Origin: SYFT01 sp964471115
GTDB taxonomy: Bacteria; Acidobacteriota; Vicinamibacteria; Vicinamibacterales; SCN-69-37
Direction: 5' to 3'
Assembly: GCA_964471115.1 (NCBI GenBank)
Contig: CAYYFE010000010.1
Span: 1-64,000 of the forward strand
DNA length: 64,000 bases
Below the pieces are notes generated by a model. The model was not told the origin of the DNA, did not search any database, and saw only the letters and a program-made list of their open reading frames with translations. The translations under genes and the position numbers were made by a program. Below, piece by piece: positions 8,413 to 16,822 of this stretch; the stretch's first letter is position 1, and the number at the start of each line of letters is the position of its first letter.

Positions 8413-10036
8413 TGGGGGCGCCCGACAGCGTCACCTGGCTGACGGCGAAACGGCCGGCCGTGCCCGGCGGCGTGTTCGGCGCGTCCACCACGAACAGGAC
8501 CGAGCCCAGCCGCGCGGCAATCGGCCGGCGTGACGTCGGCCGATCGGCCGGCGTGAACTCGCGCAACGGCAGCGTGACCGCGCGCGGCGTGGCATCGGCG
8601 TAGACCGACCGGACCCACCGCTCTCCCCCGGCCGACTCCGGCAGCCGGACCTGCACCGAGACACGCATGGGCCGTGGGGCCGACACCGTGAAGCTGATCG
8701 TGTCGACGGCAAGCTCGGCCGGCGCGGCCTGCGCGATCGCGGCGTACTGGCCGTTCGGGCGGCCGGGGCCCAGCGTGAAGCTGAGCGTGTCGCCGGCGGC
8801 TTCGCGCGTCCACGTGGCGGTCGTCGCCGGATGTTTCTCCACCTGCCACGGTCCCGTCAGTACGTGCGTGATCCGGCCGGCGTCCGCCGTGTCGTCCGGT
8901 GTGGCCGGTTCAGCGGACGCCGGGCCCGCGATGTGCAGTGGACTGCTGACGATCCACGGCACGTCCGCGCCCGGCCATCCCGCCTCGACGATGTACTGCC
9001 CGGGCGTGGTGGCGGGGACCGTGACGACGCCCGCGCTTCTGCCGAGCCAGGTGGTGCCGACCCGCACGCCAAGTTCCGCGTCGGCCGGCGCTCCGGTCAC
9101 CTCCGCGCTCAGCGTGTGCTCCGCCGCATCATGCTGCACGCGCAGCACCGCCGGGCCCGCCAGCGCCGCGACGACCGAATACGACTGTCCCGTCCGCAGC
9201 GCCTCGAGCACCGCGCGCGCGTCGGCCGCCGCGTCGCCGGTGGGCGGCGCTGCGAGCCAGACGTGTTGGGTCACGGTCCGGAACATCGCCTCGTAGGACG
9301 GGCGCGCCAGCAGCGTGCGCGAGGCGCGTGGTTCCTCGTGTTCGTCCAGACCGATGCGCGCATGGGCGTCCACCGCCGCGAGGCCGACCACCGGCCGCGC
9401 GCGGCTCCATTGCGACCAGCGGCGAAAGGATGCGTCCGGCCGACGGAAGACGGACGCAATCGCGGAGGGCGAGCGAATCAGCGCGTGCGCCGCGGTGTGG
9501 AGCAGGCGGGCCGGCGCCTCGTCACGCCATTCCGAGTCGGCGTTGATCCACTCGAGACCGTCGGTGGCCGGCCCGCGCCACTGCAGGTCCGCCTTGGGTG
9601 AGTCCGGATGCGCCGCCACCGCCCAGCCGCCGAGGCGATGGATGTCGTCGACGACATCGCGCCCTTCCCCGCCCAGCGGATACGGCGCGGCCTCGTCCAG
9701 GCCCAGCGCCACGACATGGCCGTCGCGAGTGGAAATCTCCACGGCGTCGATGACGAGCACCCCGCGCCGGTAGGCCGGCGGGTCGGGAGGACGGGCGGCG
9801 TCGCCGTGGTCGGTGAGGATCACGAAATGCAGGCCGGCCCGTGCCGCGGCCTGCGCCACGTCGTCGACCGACCCGCTGCCGTCCGAACGGTTCGTGTGGA
9901 TGTGATACGCGCCGGCCAGGGTCGTGTCCGGCAGCGTCACCGCCAGGCGGACGGTGGCGGGCGGCAGCGTGAGCAGCGTCACGAGCAGACTCGCCGTCAG
10001 CAGGCCCAGGCCCGTCCACAGAATGAGGCGCTTCAC
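8396..10036 (-). CDS. Membrane-anchored PHP-domain (metal-dependent phosphoesterase-like) protein
   Basis: 546 residues starting at a GTG 19 bases after the xerD stop. An N-terminal hydrophobic helix (about residues 4-26) should anchor or export it. The PHP domain follows, with metal-ligand motifs HIHTNRSDGS (from H45) and TDHGD at 75-79, then conserved E and H residues near 102 and 141. The region beyond about 330 contains beta-rich, immunoglobulin or jelly-roll-like sequence. PHP proteins hydrolyse phosphoesters or act as nucleases or phosphatases; the substrate cannot be told. It is probably co-transcribed with xerD and converges on lptFG. Confidence 0.78.
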   Translation of the reverse strand: MKRLILWTGLGLLTASLLVTLLTLPPATVRLAVTLPDTTLAGAYHIHTNRSDGSGSVDDVAQAAARAGLHFVILTDHGDAARPPDPPAYRRGVLVIDAVEISTRDGHVVALGLDEAAPYPLGGEGRDVVDDIHRLGGWAVAAHPDSPKADLQWRGPATDGLEWINADSEWRDEAPARLLHTAAHALIRSPSAIASVFRRPDASFRRWSQWSRARPVVGLAAVDAHARIGLDEHEEPRASRTLLARPSYEAMFRTVTQHVWLAAPPTGDAAADARAVLEALRTGQSYSVVAALAGPAVLRVQHDAAEHTLSAEVTGAPADAELGVRVGTTWLGRSAGVVTVPATTPGQYIVEAGWPGADVPWIVSSPLHIAGPASAEPATPDDTADAGRITHVLTGPWQVEKHPATTATWTREAAGDTLSFTLGPGRPNGQYAAIAQAAPAELAVDTISFTVSAPRPMRVSVQVRLPESAGGERWVRSVYADATPRAVTLPLREFTPADRPTSRRPIAARLGSVLFVVDAPNTPPGTAGRFAVSQVTLSGAPITSAR

Positions 10037-10055
10037 GCACGACCAGCGTACCGGA

Positions 10056-10940
10056 TTACTCGCGCGGGTGGTAGCGGTCGTACACGTGCCGGAGCCGCGC
10101 TTCCAGCACGTGGGTGTAGATCTGCGTCGTCGACAGGTCGGCGTGGCCGAGCATGGTCTGGATGGCGCGCAGGTCGGCGCCACGCTCCAGCAGGTGCGTG
10201 GCAAACGAGTGGCGCAGGACGTGCGGACTGAGCGGACTGCGGATGCCGGCGGTCTGGCCGTACTGCTTGAGGATCTGCCAGAACGCGCCGCGCGTGAGCC
10301 GCCGGGCGCCCCGGGCCGAGACGAACAGCCAGGGGCCGTCACGTTTGGCGGTGAACGCCGGGCGGGCCTCCGCCAGATACCGCCGCAGCCAGCTGGTGGC
10401 GACGTCGCCCAGCGGCACGAGGCGCATCTTGCTGCCCTTGCCCAGGCACTGCACGTAGCCGCGGTCCAGCGTCACGTCGGTCAGCCGCAGGCCCACCAGT
10501 TCGGAGACGCGCAGGCCTGTGGCGTACAAGGTTTCGATCAGGGCGCGATCGCGCAGACCGATGTGCGTCGCCGTGTCGGGCGCCGCGAGGAGCGCGTCCA
10601 CCTGATCGAGCGTCAGGAACTTGGGCAGCGCGGCAAAGAGCCTGGGGGCCTGCAGATCTTCCGCCGGATTGTCCGCGCGGTCGCCGCGCAGCCGCAGGTG
10701 CCGGTAGAGGCCGCGGACGGCGGCGACCAGTCGCGCGGTGGAGGCCGGCGACAAGCCCGTGGTCATCACGTCGCGCACGAAGGCCTCGAGCGCCTGGCGA
10801 TCCAGATCGAGCAGCGTCCGGCCGGCCGACCGCGCAAAAGCGTCGAGTTTGGCCAGGTCCCGCCGGTAGGCGGCCAGCGTGTTGTCCGCCACGCGCCGTT
10901 CCACTTCCAGATGGCGGAGGTAGGCGGAGAGCGGCGACAT
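10056..10940 (-). CDS. xerD: Tyrosine recombinase XerD/XerC
   Basis: 294 residues with a SAM-like N-terminal core-binding domain and the full catalytic set: R144 (ATGLRVSEL), K171 (GKGSKMR), H240 and R243 (SPHVLRHSFATHL), H266 (LGHADLSTTQIY) and nucleophile Y275. Size and N-terminal sequence (YLRHLEVERRVADNTLAAYRRDL) fit the XerD type, which resolves chromosome dimers at dif. The gene is monocistronic or leads into the PHP gene, and there are no integrase-style neighbours or attachment sites. It is therefore read as the housekeeping recombinase, not a mobile-element integrase. Confidence 0.92.
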   Translation of the reverse strand: MSPLSAYLRHLEVERRVADNTLAAYRRDLAKLDAFARSAGRTLLDLDRQALEAFVRDVMTTGLSPASTARLVAAVRGLYRHLRLRGDRADNPAEDLQAPRLFAALPKFLTLDQVDALLAAPDTATHIGLRDRALIETLYATGLRVSELVGLRLTDVTLDRGYVQCLGKGSKMRLVPLGDVATSWLRRYLAEARPAFTAKRDGPWLFVSARGARRLTRGAFWQILKQYGQTAGIRSPLSPHVLRHSFATHLLERGADLRAIQTMLGHADLSTTQIYTHVLEARLRHVYDRYHPRE

Positions 10941-10966
10941 GGGAAGAGTTTACCGGGCGGGACCCG

Positions 10967-10972
10967 TATAAT
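10967..10972 (+). promoter_or_regulatory. Perfect TATAAT -10 box upstream of murQ
   Basis: TATAAT lies 13 bases before the murQ start in the 45-bp divergent gap between xerD and murQ. No convincing -35 box is present 16-18 bases upstream, so only the hexamer itself is certain. If used, the transcript would have a very short leader. The reverse strand reads ATTATA and is not a match for xerD. Confidence 0.35.
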
Positions 10973-10985
10973 CGCCGAAGGCCTC

Positions 10986-11933
10986 ATGCCGTACCAGTCC
11001 AAGTGGCAGTATCTGCCCACCGAAGCCATCAACGCCGAGTCGCTGGCCATCGACAAGATGGCGCCGCTCGACATCGTCGATCTCATGCTGGCCGAAGACA
11101 AGAAGGTCGTGTCGGCCGTGCAGAAGGAGCGGGAACGCATCGCACACGGCGTCGAGATCATCTCCGAGGCGCTGCGCAAGGGCGGCCGGCTGATCCTGGT
11201 CGGGGCGGGCACGTCGGGCCGCCTCGGCGTGCTCGAAGCCGCCGAGATGCCGCCGACCTTCTCCACGCGCCCCGAGCTGGTGCAGGGGATCATGGCCGGC
11301 GGCCAGGAGGCCGTGTTCCGCGCGCGTGAAGGCGTCGAGGACAACTACGAAGAAGGCGGCCGCAGCCTGTCGCGGCTGCGCGTCGGCCGCAAGGACGTGG
11401 TGGTCGGCGTCTCCGCGTCGGGGATCACCCAGTTCGTGCGCGGCGCGCTGACCGTGGCGCGCAAGAAGGGCGCGCGCATCATCTTCGTCACGTGCTGGCC
11501 GGGCACCGAACTGCAGAACTACGTGGACCTGATCATCGCGCCGTCGGTGGGCGCCGAGGTCATCGCCGGGTCCACCCGCCTGAAGGCGGGGACGGCCACG
11601 AAACTCGTCCTGAACATGTTGACGACCGCGTCGATGATTCGGATTGGCAAGACCTACGGCAACCTGATGGTCGACGTGAAGACCGGGTCCGACAAACTCA
11701 AGGACCGCGCGCAGCGCATCGTCTCGATGGTGACCGGCGTCGAGCCCGACGAGGCGCGCCGCCTGCTGGTCGCGGCCAAGTGGAACGTCAAGGTGGCCAT
11801 CGTGATGAAAAAGGCCGGGCTCACCTACACGCAGGCCACCGCTCGCCTGCGCAAGAGCGGCGATTCAATTCGCGAGGCGCTCGGCGAGGACATCGAACCG
11901 CACCTGCGGTCCCTGCTCACCCGCCGGCGCTGA
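10986..11933 (+). CDS. murQ: N-acetylmuramic acid 6-phosphate etherase MurQ
   Basis: Cleaves the lactyl ether of MurNAc-6-P to give GlcNAc-6-P and D-lactate in peptidoglycan recycling. The 315 residues carry a SIS sugar-phosphate fold with GAGTSGRLG at 73-81, the active-site segment AAEMPPTF around E87, a second glycine loop at SASGIT, and GSTRLKAGTATK, a close version of the family motif GSTRMKAGTA. Start is ATG 10986. The open frame extends far upstream but that extension only mirrors xerD. The next genes, on the other strand, use the product (nagB and a NagK-type kinase). Confidence 0.93.
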   Translation: MPYQSKWQYLPTEAINAESLAIDKMAPLDIVDLMLAEDKKVVSAVQKERERIAHGVEIISEALRKGGRLILVGAGTSGRLGVLEAAEMPPTFSTRPELVQGIMAGGQEAVFRAREGVEDNYEEGGRSLSRLRVGRKDVVVGVSASGITQFVRGALTVARKKGARIIFVTCWPGTELQNYVDLIIAPSVGAEVIAGSTRLKAGTATKLVLNMLTTASMIRIGKTYGNLMVDVKTGSDKLKDRAQRIVSMVTGVEPDEARRLLVAAKWNVKVAIVMKKAGLTYTQATARLRKSGDSIREALGEDIEPHLRSLLTRRR

Positions 11934-12678
11934 CGCGCCGCGTCCGCGTCAGCCCCGAGGCGGCCTCGCGATCGAGCACGATGGTCACGTGCGGGTGCGT
12001 CTGGAGCAGGGACGCGGGGACGCGCGTCGTGATGGGGCCTTCGAGCGCCCGCGCGATGATCGCACCTTTGGCCGGGCCCGTGGCCAGCAGCACCACCTCC
12101 CGCGCGCCAAGGATGGTGCCGATGCCCATCGACAACGCCCAGCGCGGCACCGCCGCCAGCCGTCCCTCGAACAAGGCCGCGTTGGCGCGCCGGGTTTCCG
12201 GCCGCAGCCGGACGCGGTGGGTGCGGGCCGTCAGCGCCGGCGCCGGTTCGTTGAACCCCAGGTGGCCGTTCCGGCCGATGCCGAGCACGACCAGGTCCAG
12301 GCCGCCCGCGCGCGCCATCGCCGTTTCATACCGGCGCGCCTCCGTCCGCCAGTCGTCCGCGCGTCCGTCGAGCACGAACGTGCGGCGAGGCGACAGGTTC
12401 ACCTGCGAAAACAGGTGCGCCTCCATGAACGTGCGGTAGCTGCCCGCATCCCCCCGTCCGACGCCAAGGAATTCATCGAGGTTGAAGGTCGTGGCGCGTG
12501 AAAAATCCGCGGCGCCGCGCCGGTAGGCGTCGACCAGGTGACGGTACAGCGGCACGGGTGTGGCGCCCGTGGGCAGGCCCAGGACGAGCGACGGCTGGGC
12601 CGCCAGGCGCGCGAGCACGAGGCGCGCGGCCGCGCCGGCCGCCGCGCCGGCTGACGCACGAACGACAAGAGTCATCAT
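11917..12678 (-). CDS. nagB: Glucosamine-6-phosphate deaminase NagB
   Basis: Converts GlcN-6-P to fructose-6-P and ammonia, feeding recycled amino sugar into glycolysis. The 253 residues (family about 260) have NLDEF with D68 and the catalytic block GIGRNGHLGFNEP at 133-145. The position of the E. coli D141 is Asn here, as in some Gram-positive enzymes. Two adjacent ATGs (12678, 12675) begin the gene and overlap the stop of the upstream kinase, suggesting translational coupling. The last 17 bases overlap the end of murQ convergently. No nagA deacetylase is visible in the window. Confidence 0.9.
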   Translation of the reverse strand: MMTLVVRASAGAAAGAAARLVLARLAAQPSLVLGLPTGATPVPLYRHLVDAYRRGAADFSRATTFNLDEFLGVGRGDAGSYRTFMEAHLFSQVNLSPRRTFVLDGRADDWRTEARRYETAMARAGGLDLVVLGIGRNGHLGFNEPAPALTARTHRVRLRPETRRANAALFEGRLAAVPRWALSMGIGTILGAREVVLLATGPAKGAIIARALEGPITTRVPASLLQTHPHVTIVLDREAASGLTRTRRVSAGG

Positions 12679-13631
12679 GATGGGTCGACGTAGCTCGGGA
12701 GCACGAACGTGCCCTCCTGGTGCGCCCGGGCGAGGCTGACGGCGCCGGCGACCGGTTCATCCGGCAGCGTCGACACGCGCACCCCCGGAACCTGGGCTTC
12801 CAGCGTGTGCACGACCCCCGCACGCAGCCGGGGCACCGCGCGGAAGATCCCCCCGGCCAGCAACACGGGACCGGCCGGCAGCGACAGCGCCGTGAGCACC
12901 GCGCGCGCAGAGACCGCCAGTTCTTCGGCGCCGCGGCGAATCAGCTCGAGGGCCCAGGGGTCGCCTTCATCGGCGGCCGTTTCGGCGAGTGAGGCGATGG
13001 CGGCAACCGTCGACGGCTTGAACCGCCCGGCGTAGATCTCGCGCACCAGGTCGCGCGGCTGCGCCACTTCGTAGTGCGCGAGCACGCGCGAGGTCAGCGC
13101 CGTGGCCGGTCCCCGCCCGTCGGCCGCGCGCAGGACCCGGCGCAGCACCTGCCGGCCGAGCCAGTAGCCGCTGCCTTCGTCGGCCAGCACGTAACCCCAG
13201 CCGCCGGCGCGGGCGGCGCGGCCGCGGTCGTCGCGGCCATAGGCGATCGAGCCGGTGCCCGCGATGACCACGACCCCGGGCGCCCCCGGGGCGCCGGCCT
13301 CCAGCGCAATCAACGCGTCGTTGACGACCAGGACGCCGCATCGAGGCACCAGCCGGCTGAGGATGCCGCGGACCACCGCGGCGTCGTCTTCGCGGTCGAC
13401 GCCGGCCATCCCGATGCAGGCCGAGCGCGGCCAGACGTCGGCCTCGCGCGTCGCGCGCTCGATGACGTCGTGCAGCACCTTTTCCACCTGCAGCTCGCCC
13501 GCATTCTGAAGGTTCGCGCCCGGTCCCCGGACCTGGGCCAGGGTCTGTCCGTGCGCGTCTGCGATCCGGCAGACGGTCTTCGTGCCGCCGGCATCGATGC
13601 CGAGAAACGCCATGGCATCAGCGTATCGCAT
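12675..13631 (-). CDS. N-acetylglucosamine kinase-type ATPase (BadF/BadG family)
   Basis: ASKHA-fold sugar kinase of 318 residues with phosphate-1 loop FLGIDAGGTKT, GMAGVDR, the phosphate-2 region VIAGTGSIAYG and the metal-binding signature DEGSGYWLG. All fit the BadF/NagK group that phosphorylates GlcNAc or related amino sugars. I start at ATG 13631, five bases after GGGAG; the internal ATG at 13613 (MAFLGIDAGG) is a plausible alternative. The stop overlaps nagB as ATGA. The divergent GH-like gene begins only about 40 bases away, so the two promoters must overlap. A muramyl sugar substrate cannot be excluded. Confidence 0.85.
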   Translation of the reverse strand: MRYADAMAFLGIDAGGTKTVCRIADAHGQTLAQVRGPGANLQNAGELQVEKVLHDVIERATREADVWPRSACIGMAGVDREDDAAVVRGILSRLVPRCGVLVVNDALIALEAGAPGAPGVVVIAGTGSIAYGRDDRGRAARAGGWGYVLADEGSGYWLGRQVLRRVLRAADGRGPATALTSRVLAHYEVAQPRDLVREIYAGRFKPSTVAAIASLAETAADEGDPWALELIRRGAEELAVSARAVLTALSLPAGPVLLAGGIFRAVPRLRAGVVHTLEAQVPGVRVSTLPDEPVAGAVSLARAHQEGTFVLPSYVDPS

Positions 13632-13671
13632 TGACACTCCCGCACTGCGACGGTACGTTCAGGTCATCGTG

Positions 13672-14901
13672 ATGCGCGTGTTCGGATGTGTCGTGGCGGC
13701 GTGGACGCTGGTGGTGACGGGCTGGGCGCCGCGCGCGGCGCCGTCGCCGCAGCCGGCGTCGGAAGTGCGCGCCCTGTGGGTCCTGCGGACGTCGCTCACC
13801 ACCCAGGCGTCGATTACCGAGATGATCCGCCTGGCGGATGTCGGCGGATTCAACACGATCTTCGTGCAGGTGCGCGGCCGCGGCGACGCGTACTACACGA
13901 GCGCGATCGAGCCACGTGCGGCTGACATTCGCGAAGACGCGTCGTTTGATCCGCTGGCCGAGACCCTGCGGCAGGCCCGCGCCGCCGGCCTCAAGGTGCA
14001 TGCCTGGTTCAATGTGAACCTGGTCGCGAGCGCGGCCACGCTGCCGGCCGATGCGCGCCATGTGATCCGGCGTCATCCCGAGTGGCTCATGCTCCCCGAG
14101 GCACTGGCCGCGACGCAGGGCCGCCGCGATCCGCGATCGGCGGCCTTCGTGACGGCGCTCGCCGGATGGACCCGTCCCCGGAGCGGCACGGTCGAAGGCC
14201 TGTTCCTGTCGCCGATCCCGGACGAGGCGCAGGCGTATACCGTCGGCGTCGTGCGCGACTTGCTCAGTCGATACACGCTCGACGGGCTGCATCTCGATTA
14301 CATCCGGTATCCGTCACCCGACTTCGACGTGAGCCTGGCCGCGCGGCAGGCGTTTCGCGATCATCTCGTGGCCGACCTGGCGCCGGCCGAAGTGCAGCAG
14401 CTGGAGACACTCGGCAGGACCGATCCGCTCGTGTGGATGCGCCGGTATCCGGAGCGCTGGCACGCGTTCCGGCGTGAGCGCCTGACCGCCCTCGTGCGGC
14501 GGATTGCTGCCGAGGTGCGCGCGCGGCCGGGCGTGGCCCTGTCGGCGGCGGTGTTGCCCGACCCGGCCGACGCCCGCGATCGCAAACTGCAGGACTGGTC
14601 CCGCTGGCTCAGTGACGGCCTGTTGGATGCGATCAGTCCGATGGCCTACGCCGAAGACCTGCCGGCGTTCGAGACGCAGATCACGCAGGCGCTGGACGGC
14701 GCGGGCGGCCGGCCGGTCTGGGCCGGCATCGGCGCCTGGCGGCTGCCTGTCAGCCGCACCGCTGCCGCGATCCGGCTGTCGCGATCGCGAGGCGCCGCGG
14801 GGTTTGCGCTGTTCTCCTACGACGGGCTGCTGACGGTCGGGGCACGGCGCGGCAGCGCCTTCCTGCAGCTCCGGCCGACGGTGTCGCCCGAATTGCCATG
14901 A
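13672..14901 (+). CDS. Secreted glycosyl hydrolase-like (GHL10/DUF187) protein
   Basis: 409 residues with an N-terminal signal peptide (MRVFGCVVAAWTLVVTGWAP). The family start ASEVRALWVLRTSL is followed by GFNTIFVQVRGRGDAYY, HAWFNVNLVAS, and the barrel motif LDGLHLDYIRYP near residue 206, with ISPMAYAED near 325. These belong to the TIM-barrel glycosyl-hydrolase-like family 10, thought to act on cell-wall or other envelope glycans. Biochemical data for the family are thin, so the substrate is open. Its stop overlaps the next ATG as ATGA. The location beside murQ, nagB and a sugar kinase supports a role in wall turnover. Confidence 0.82.
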   Translation: MRVFGCVVAAWTLVVTGWAPRAAPSPQPASEVRALWVLRTSLTTQASITEMIRLADVGGFNTIFVQVRGRGDAYYTSAIEPRAADIREDASFDPLAETLRQARAAGLKVHAWFNVNLVASAATLPADARHVIRRHPEWLMLPEALAATQGRRDPRSAAFVTALAGWTRPRSGTVEGLFLSPIPDEAQAYTVGVVRDLLSRYTLDGLHLDYIRYPSPDFDVSLAARQAFRDHLVADLAPAEVQQLETLGRTDPLVWMRRYPERWHAFRRERLTALVRRIAAEVRARPGVALSAAVLPDPADARDRKLQDWSRWLSDGLLDAISPMAYAEDLPAFETQITQALDGAGGRPVWAGIGAWRLPVSRTAAAIRLSRSRGAAGFALFSYDGLLTVGARRGSAFLQLRPTVSPELP

Positions 14902-15944
14902 CGTTTCCGCGCCTAGCGGCCGCGCTCGACGACAGCCTGCGCCGGCGGGCCACGCCGGCCATCGTCTGTGAAGTCGGCCGGCGTGAGGGACCGCTGACAC
15001 GCGTGGCGCAGGGCGCGCTGACCTACGAGGCGGACGCCGCGCCCTGCCGCGCCGACACCCTGTTCGACCTGGCGTCGTTGACCAAGGTGATCGCCACTTC
15101 GTCACTCGCGTTGCGCCTCGTGGCGGCGGACCGCCTGCGCGTCGACACCCTCGTACGCGACGTGTGGCCCGAGTGGGAGGTGCCCGGCAGCGAGACGGTC
15201 ACGGTCGGCCATCTGCTCGATCACTCGTCCGGCTTGCCGGCGCACGTGCGTTTGTGGCGCGAGGCGTCAGTCGAGACGTGGAGAGACTACCTGCTGCACG
15301 TGCCGCTGGAACGCCCGGTCGGCGCGGCCTCGGTCTACTCCGACGCCGGGTTCCTGCTGCTCGGACTGGTGCTCGAGCGTCTGGATGGGCGGCTCGATCG
15401 GCAATGGCAGGGCCTCTGGCCCCGCGACTATCCGTGGCTCGACTATCGGCCGCCTGCCGAGTGGCGCGCGCGTATCGCACCGACCGAAATTGATTCATGG
15501 CGCGGGAGGCTGCTGCAGGGCGAGGTGCACGACGAGAACGCGGCGCTGCTCGGCGGCGTGGCGCCCCATGCGGGTCTGTTCGGGACGGCGGAGGCGGTCG
15601 GACGGTTCGCGCAGTCCGTTCTGGCCTCCTTGCGCGCGCCGACGTGGCTGGCCGCGCCGGACCTGATGCGCGTGTGGGTCTCTCCGCGGCCGGTCCCCGG
15701 CAGTTCACGCGCGCTCGGCTGGGACACGATGCGCCCCACGTCGTCGTGCGGCACACGACTGTCACCTCGGGCGTTCGGTCACACCGGCTTCACCGGGACC
15801 TCACTCTGGATTGATCCGGACCAGGATCTCTACGTGGTGCTCTTGAGTAATCGCGTGCATCCCACCCGCGACAACGCGCAGTTTCCCGCGATGCGTGGCG
15901 CCATTCACGACGCGATCGTGGCGGATCTGATCGACGCGTCGTAG
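14898..15944 (+). CDS. Serine beta-lactamase-like hydrolase (class C/AmpH type)
   Basis: 348 residues with the penicillin-binding-protein fold motifs: SLTK (S60-K63, nucleophile and base), YSD at 147-149 in place of YxN, and HTG at 295-297 in place of KTG. This combination is common in DD-carboxypeptidase, AmpH/YfeW and esterase members, not in true AmpC resistance enzymes. No signal peptide is evident at the N-terminus (MTFPRLAAALDD), so it may act in the cytoplasm or the start may be wrong. It is translationally coupled to the GH-like gene and probably processes peptidoglycan fragments. Confidence 0.8.
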   Translation: MTFPRLAAALDDSLRRRATPAIVCEVGRREGPLTRVAQGALTYEADAAPCRADTLFDLASLTKVIATSSLALRLVAADRLRVDTLVRDVWPEWEVPGSETVTVGHLLDHSSGLPAHVRLWREASVETWRDYLLHVPLERPVGAASVYSDAGFLLLGLVLERLDGRLDRQWQGLWPRDYPWLDYRPPAEWRARIAPTEIDSWRGRLLQGEVHDENAALLGGVAPHAGLFGTAEAVGRFAQSVLASLRAPTWLAAPDLMRVWVSPRPVPGSSRALGWDTMRPTSSCGTRLSPRAFGHTGFTGTSLWIDPDQDLYVVLLSNRVHPTRDNAQFPAMRGAIHDAIVADLIDAS

Positions 15945-15972
15945 CGCGCCAACCCCGTCGCGCGGCCGGCGC

Positions 15973-16797
15973 TTACGGCCGCGAGTCTCCCCCGCCGCGG
16001 CGCCCGGGCACTGCCCCAGGCAGCCCCCCGCGCGCCGGTCCGCCAGGGGCGCCCGGCTGGACGCCTCGTCCGGGGCCGCCGCGACCCGGTCCACCCCGTC
16101 CAGGCACGCCAACGCCTGGGCCGGTTGGCCCGCCTTGGCGACCTGGTCCATCGCCGGGGCCACCCTGCCGGCCAGGCACCCCGCCCGGACCACCGCCCCG
16201 GGCCGCACCCATCATGGCCATCGCGGTCTGCACCGTGAACTGCCAGTCGATGTAGCGCTGCTGATTCTGGTAGATGCGAATCGACGTCTCGGTGCTCGAG
16301 CTGTAGACACCCTGGATGGTGCCGACGATCTGCTGGCCCGCGCTCGTGCCGGGCCCGGTGCCTCGCGGCGCCTGCGGGCTCTGTGGGGCGCCGCCCCCGC
16401 GTGTGCCGCCCGGCCCCTGCGGAACGCCGCGGCCGGCGTTGGCGGGCTGCCCCGCGGGCAGCAGGACGAAATCCTCCCCGGTGATCGGGTCCTTCCATTT
16501 CTTGCGCAGATACTTGCCGTCGTAGAGGACGTCGACGCTGGGCGGCAGCAGATTGTTGTTTTTCCTCGAATACAACACCAGCGCGCGCGCGTACTGGTTG
16601 CCGCGGAAGATGAGTTCCTCTTCTTTTTCGCGAATCGCCTGCTGGCGCCAGGTCGGCAACATGGCCGTCATGCCCACGGCCATCACGGCGATGACGACCA
16701 GCAGCACGACCATCGTGAAGCCGCCATCGTCATACCGGAAGCGAGGGCCGGGCGATAGGCGCCGGGGGCCTGCGCAGCCTTGACCCTCTATGAGCAT
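15973..16797 (-). CDS. Pseudopilin with long Gly/Pro/Arg-rich tail
   Basis: 274 residues from ATG 16797 (AAGGA ten bases upstream; ATG 16824 also possible). A 25-residue leader ends in GG before FTMVVLLVVIAVMAVG, a class III prepilin signal in which the usual Glu at mature position 5 is Val. The body EKEEELIFRGNQYARAL and KKWKDPITGEDFVLL is typical of secretion pseudopilins. From about residue 125 the protein becomes low complexity, and the last 80 residues are almost only G, P, R, Q and V. It is the last gene of the secretion operon, after gspG-like genes, although the Ig lipoprotein gene on the other strand lies between. Confidence 0.78.
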   Translation of the reverse strand: MLIEGQGCAGPRRLSPGPRFRYDDGGFTMVVLLVVIAVMAVGMTAMLPTWRQQAIREKEEELIFRGNQYARALVLYSRKNNNLLPPSVDVLYDGKYLRKKWKDPITGEDFVLLPAGQPANAGRGVPQGPGGTRGGGAPQSPQAPRGTGPGTSAGQQIVGTIQGVYSSSTETSIRIYQNQQRYIDWQFTVQTAMAMMGAARGGGPGGVPGRQGGPGDGPGRQGGPTGPGVGVPGRGGPGRGGPGRGVQPGAPGGPARGGLPGAVPGRRGGGDSRP

Positions 16798-16822
16798 GAA
16801 CGTAAGATCCTTGGCGGTCCGC

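Noticed and set aside
10056..10940. Tyrosine recombinase as a genomic-island integrase
   Set aside because: Full-length Xer-type sequence with housekeeping neighbours; no tRNA, attachment sites or cargo genes nearby.
9924..10985. A 350-residue N-terminal extension of MurQ
   Set aside because: The extension is antisense to xerD and has no similarity to MurQ; the usual MurQ length starts at 10986.
14898..15944. Calling the serine hydrolase an antibiotic-resistance beta-lactamase
   Set aside because: HTG in place of KTG and YSD in place of YxN, with wall-recycling neighbours, fit a carboxypeptidase or esterase better.
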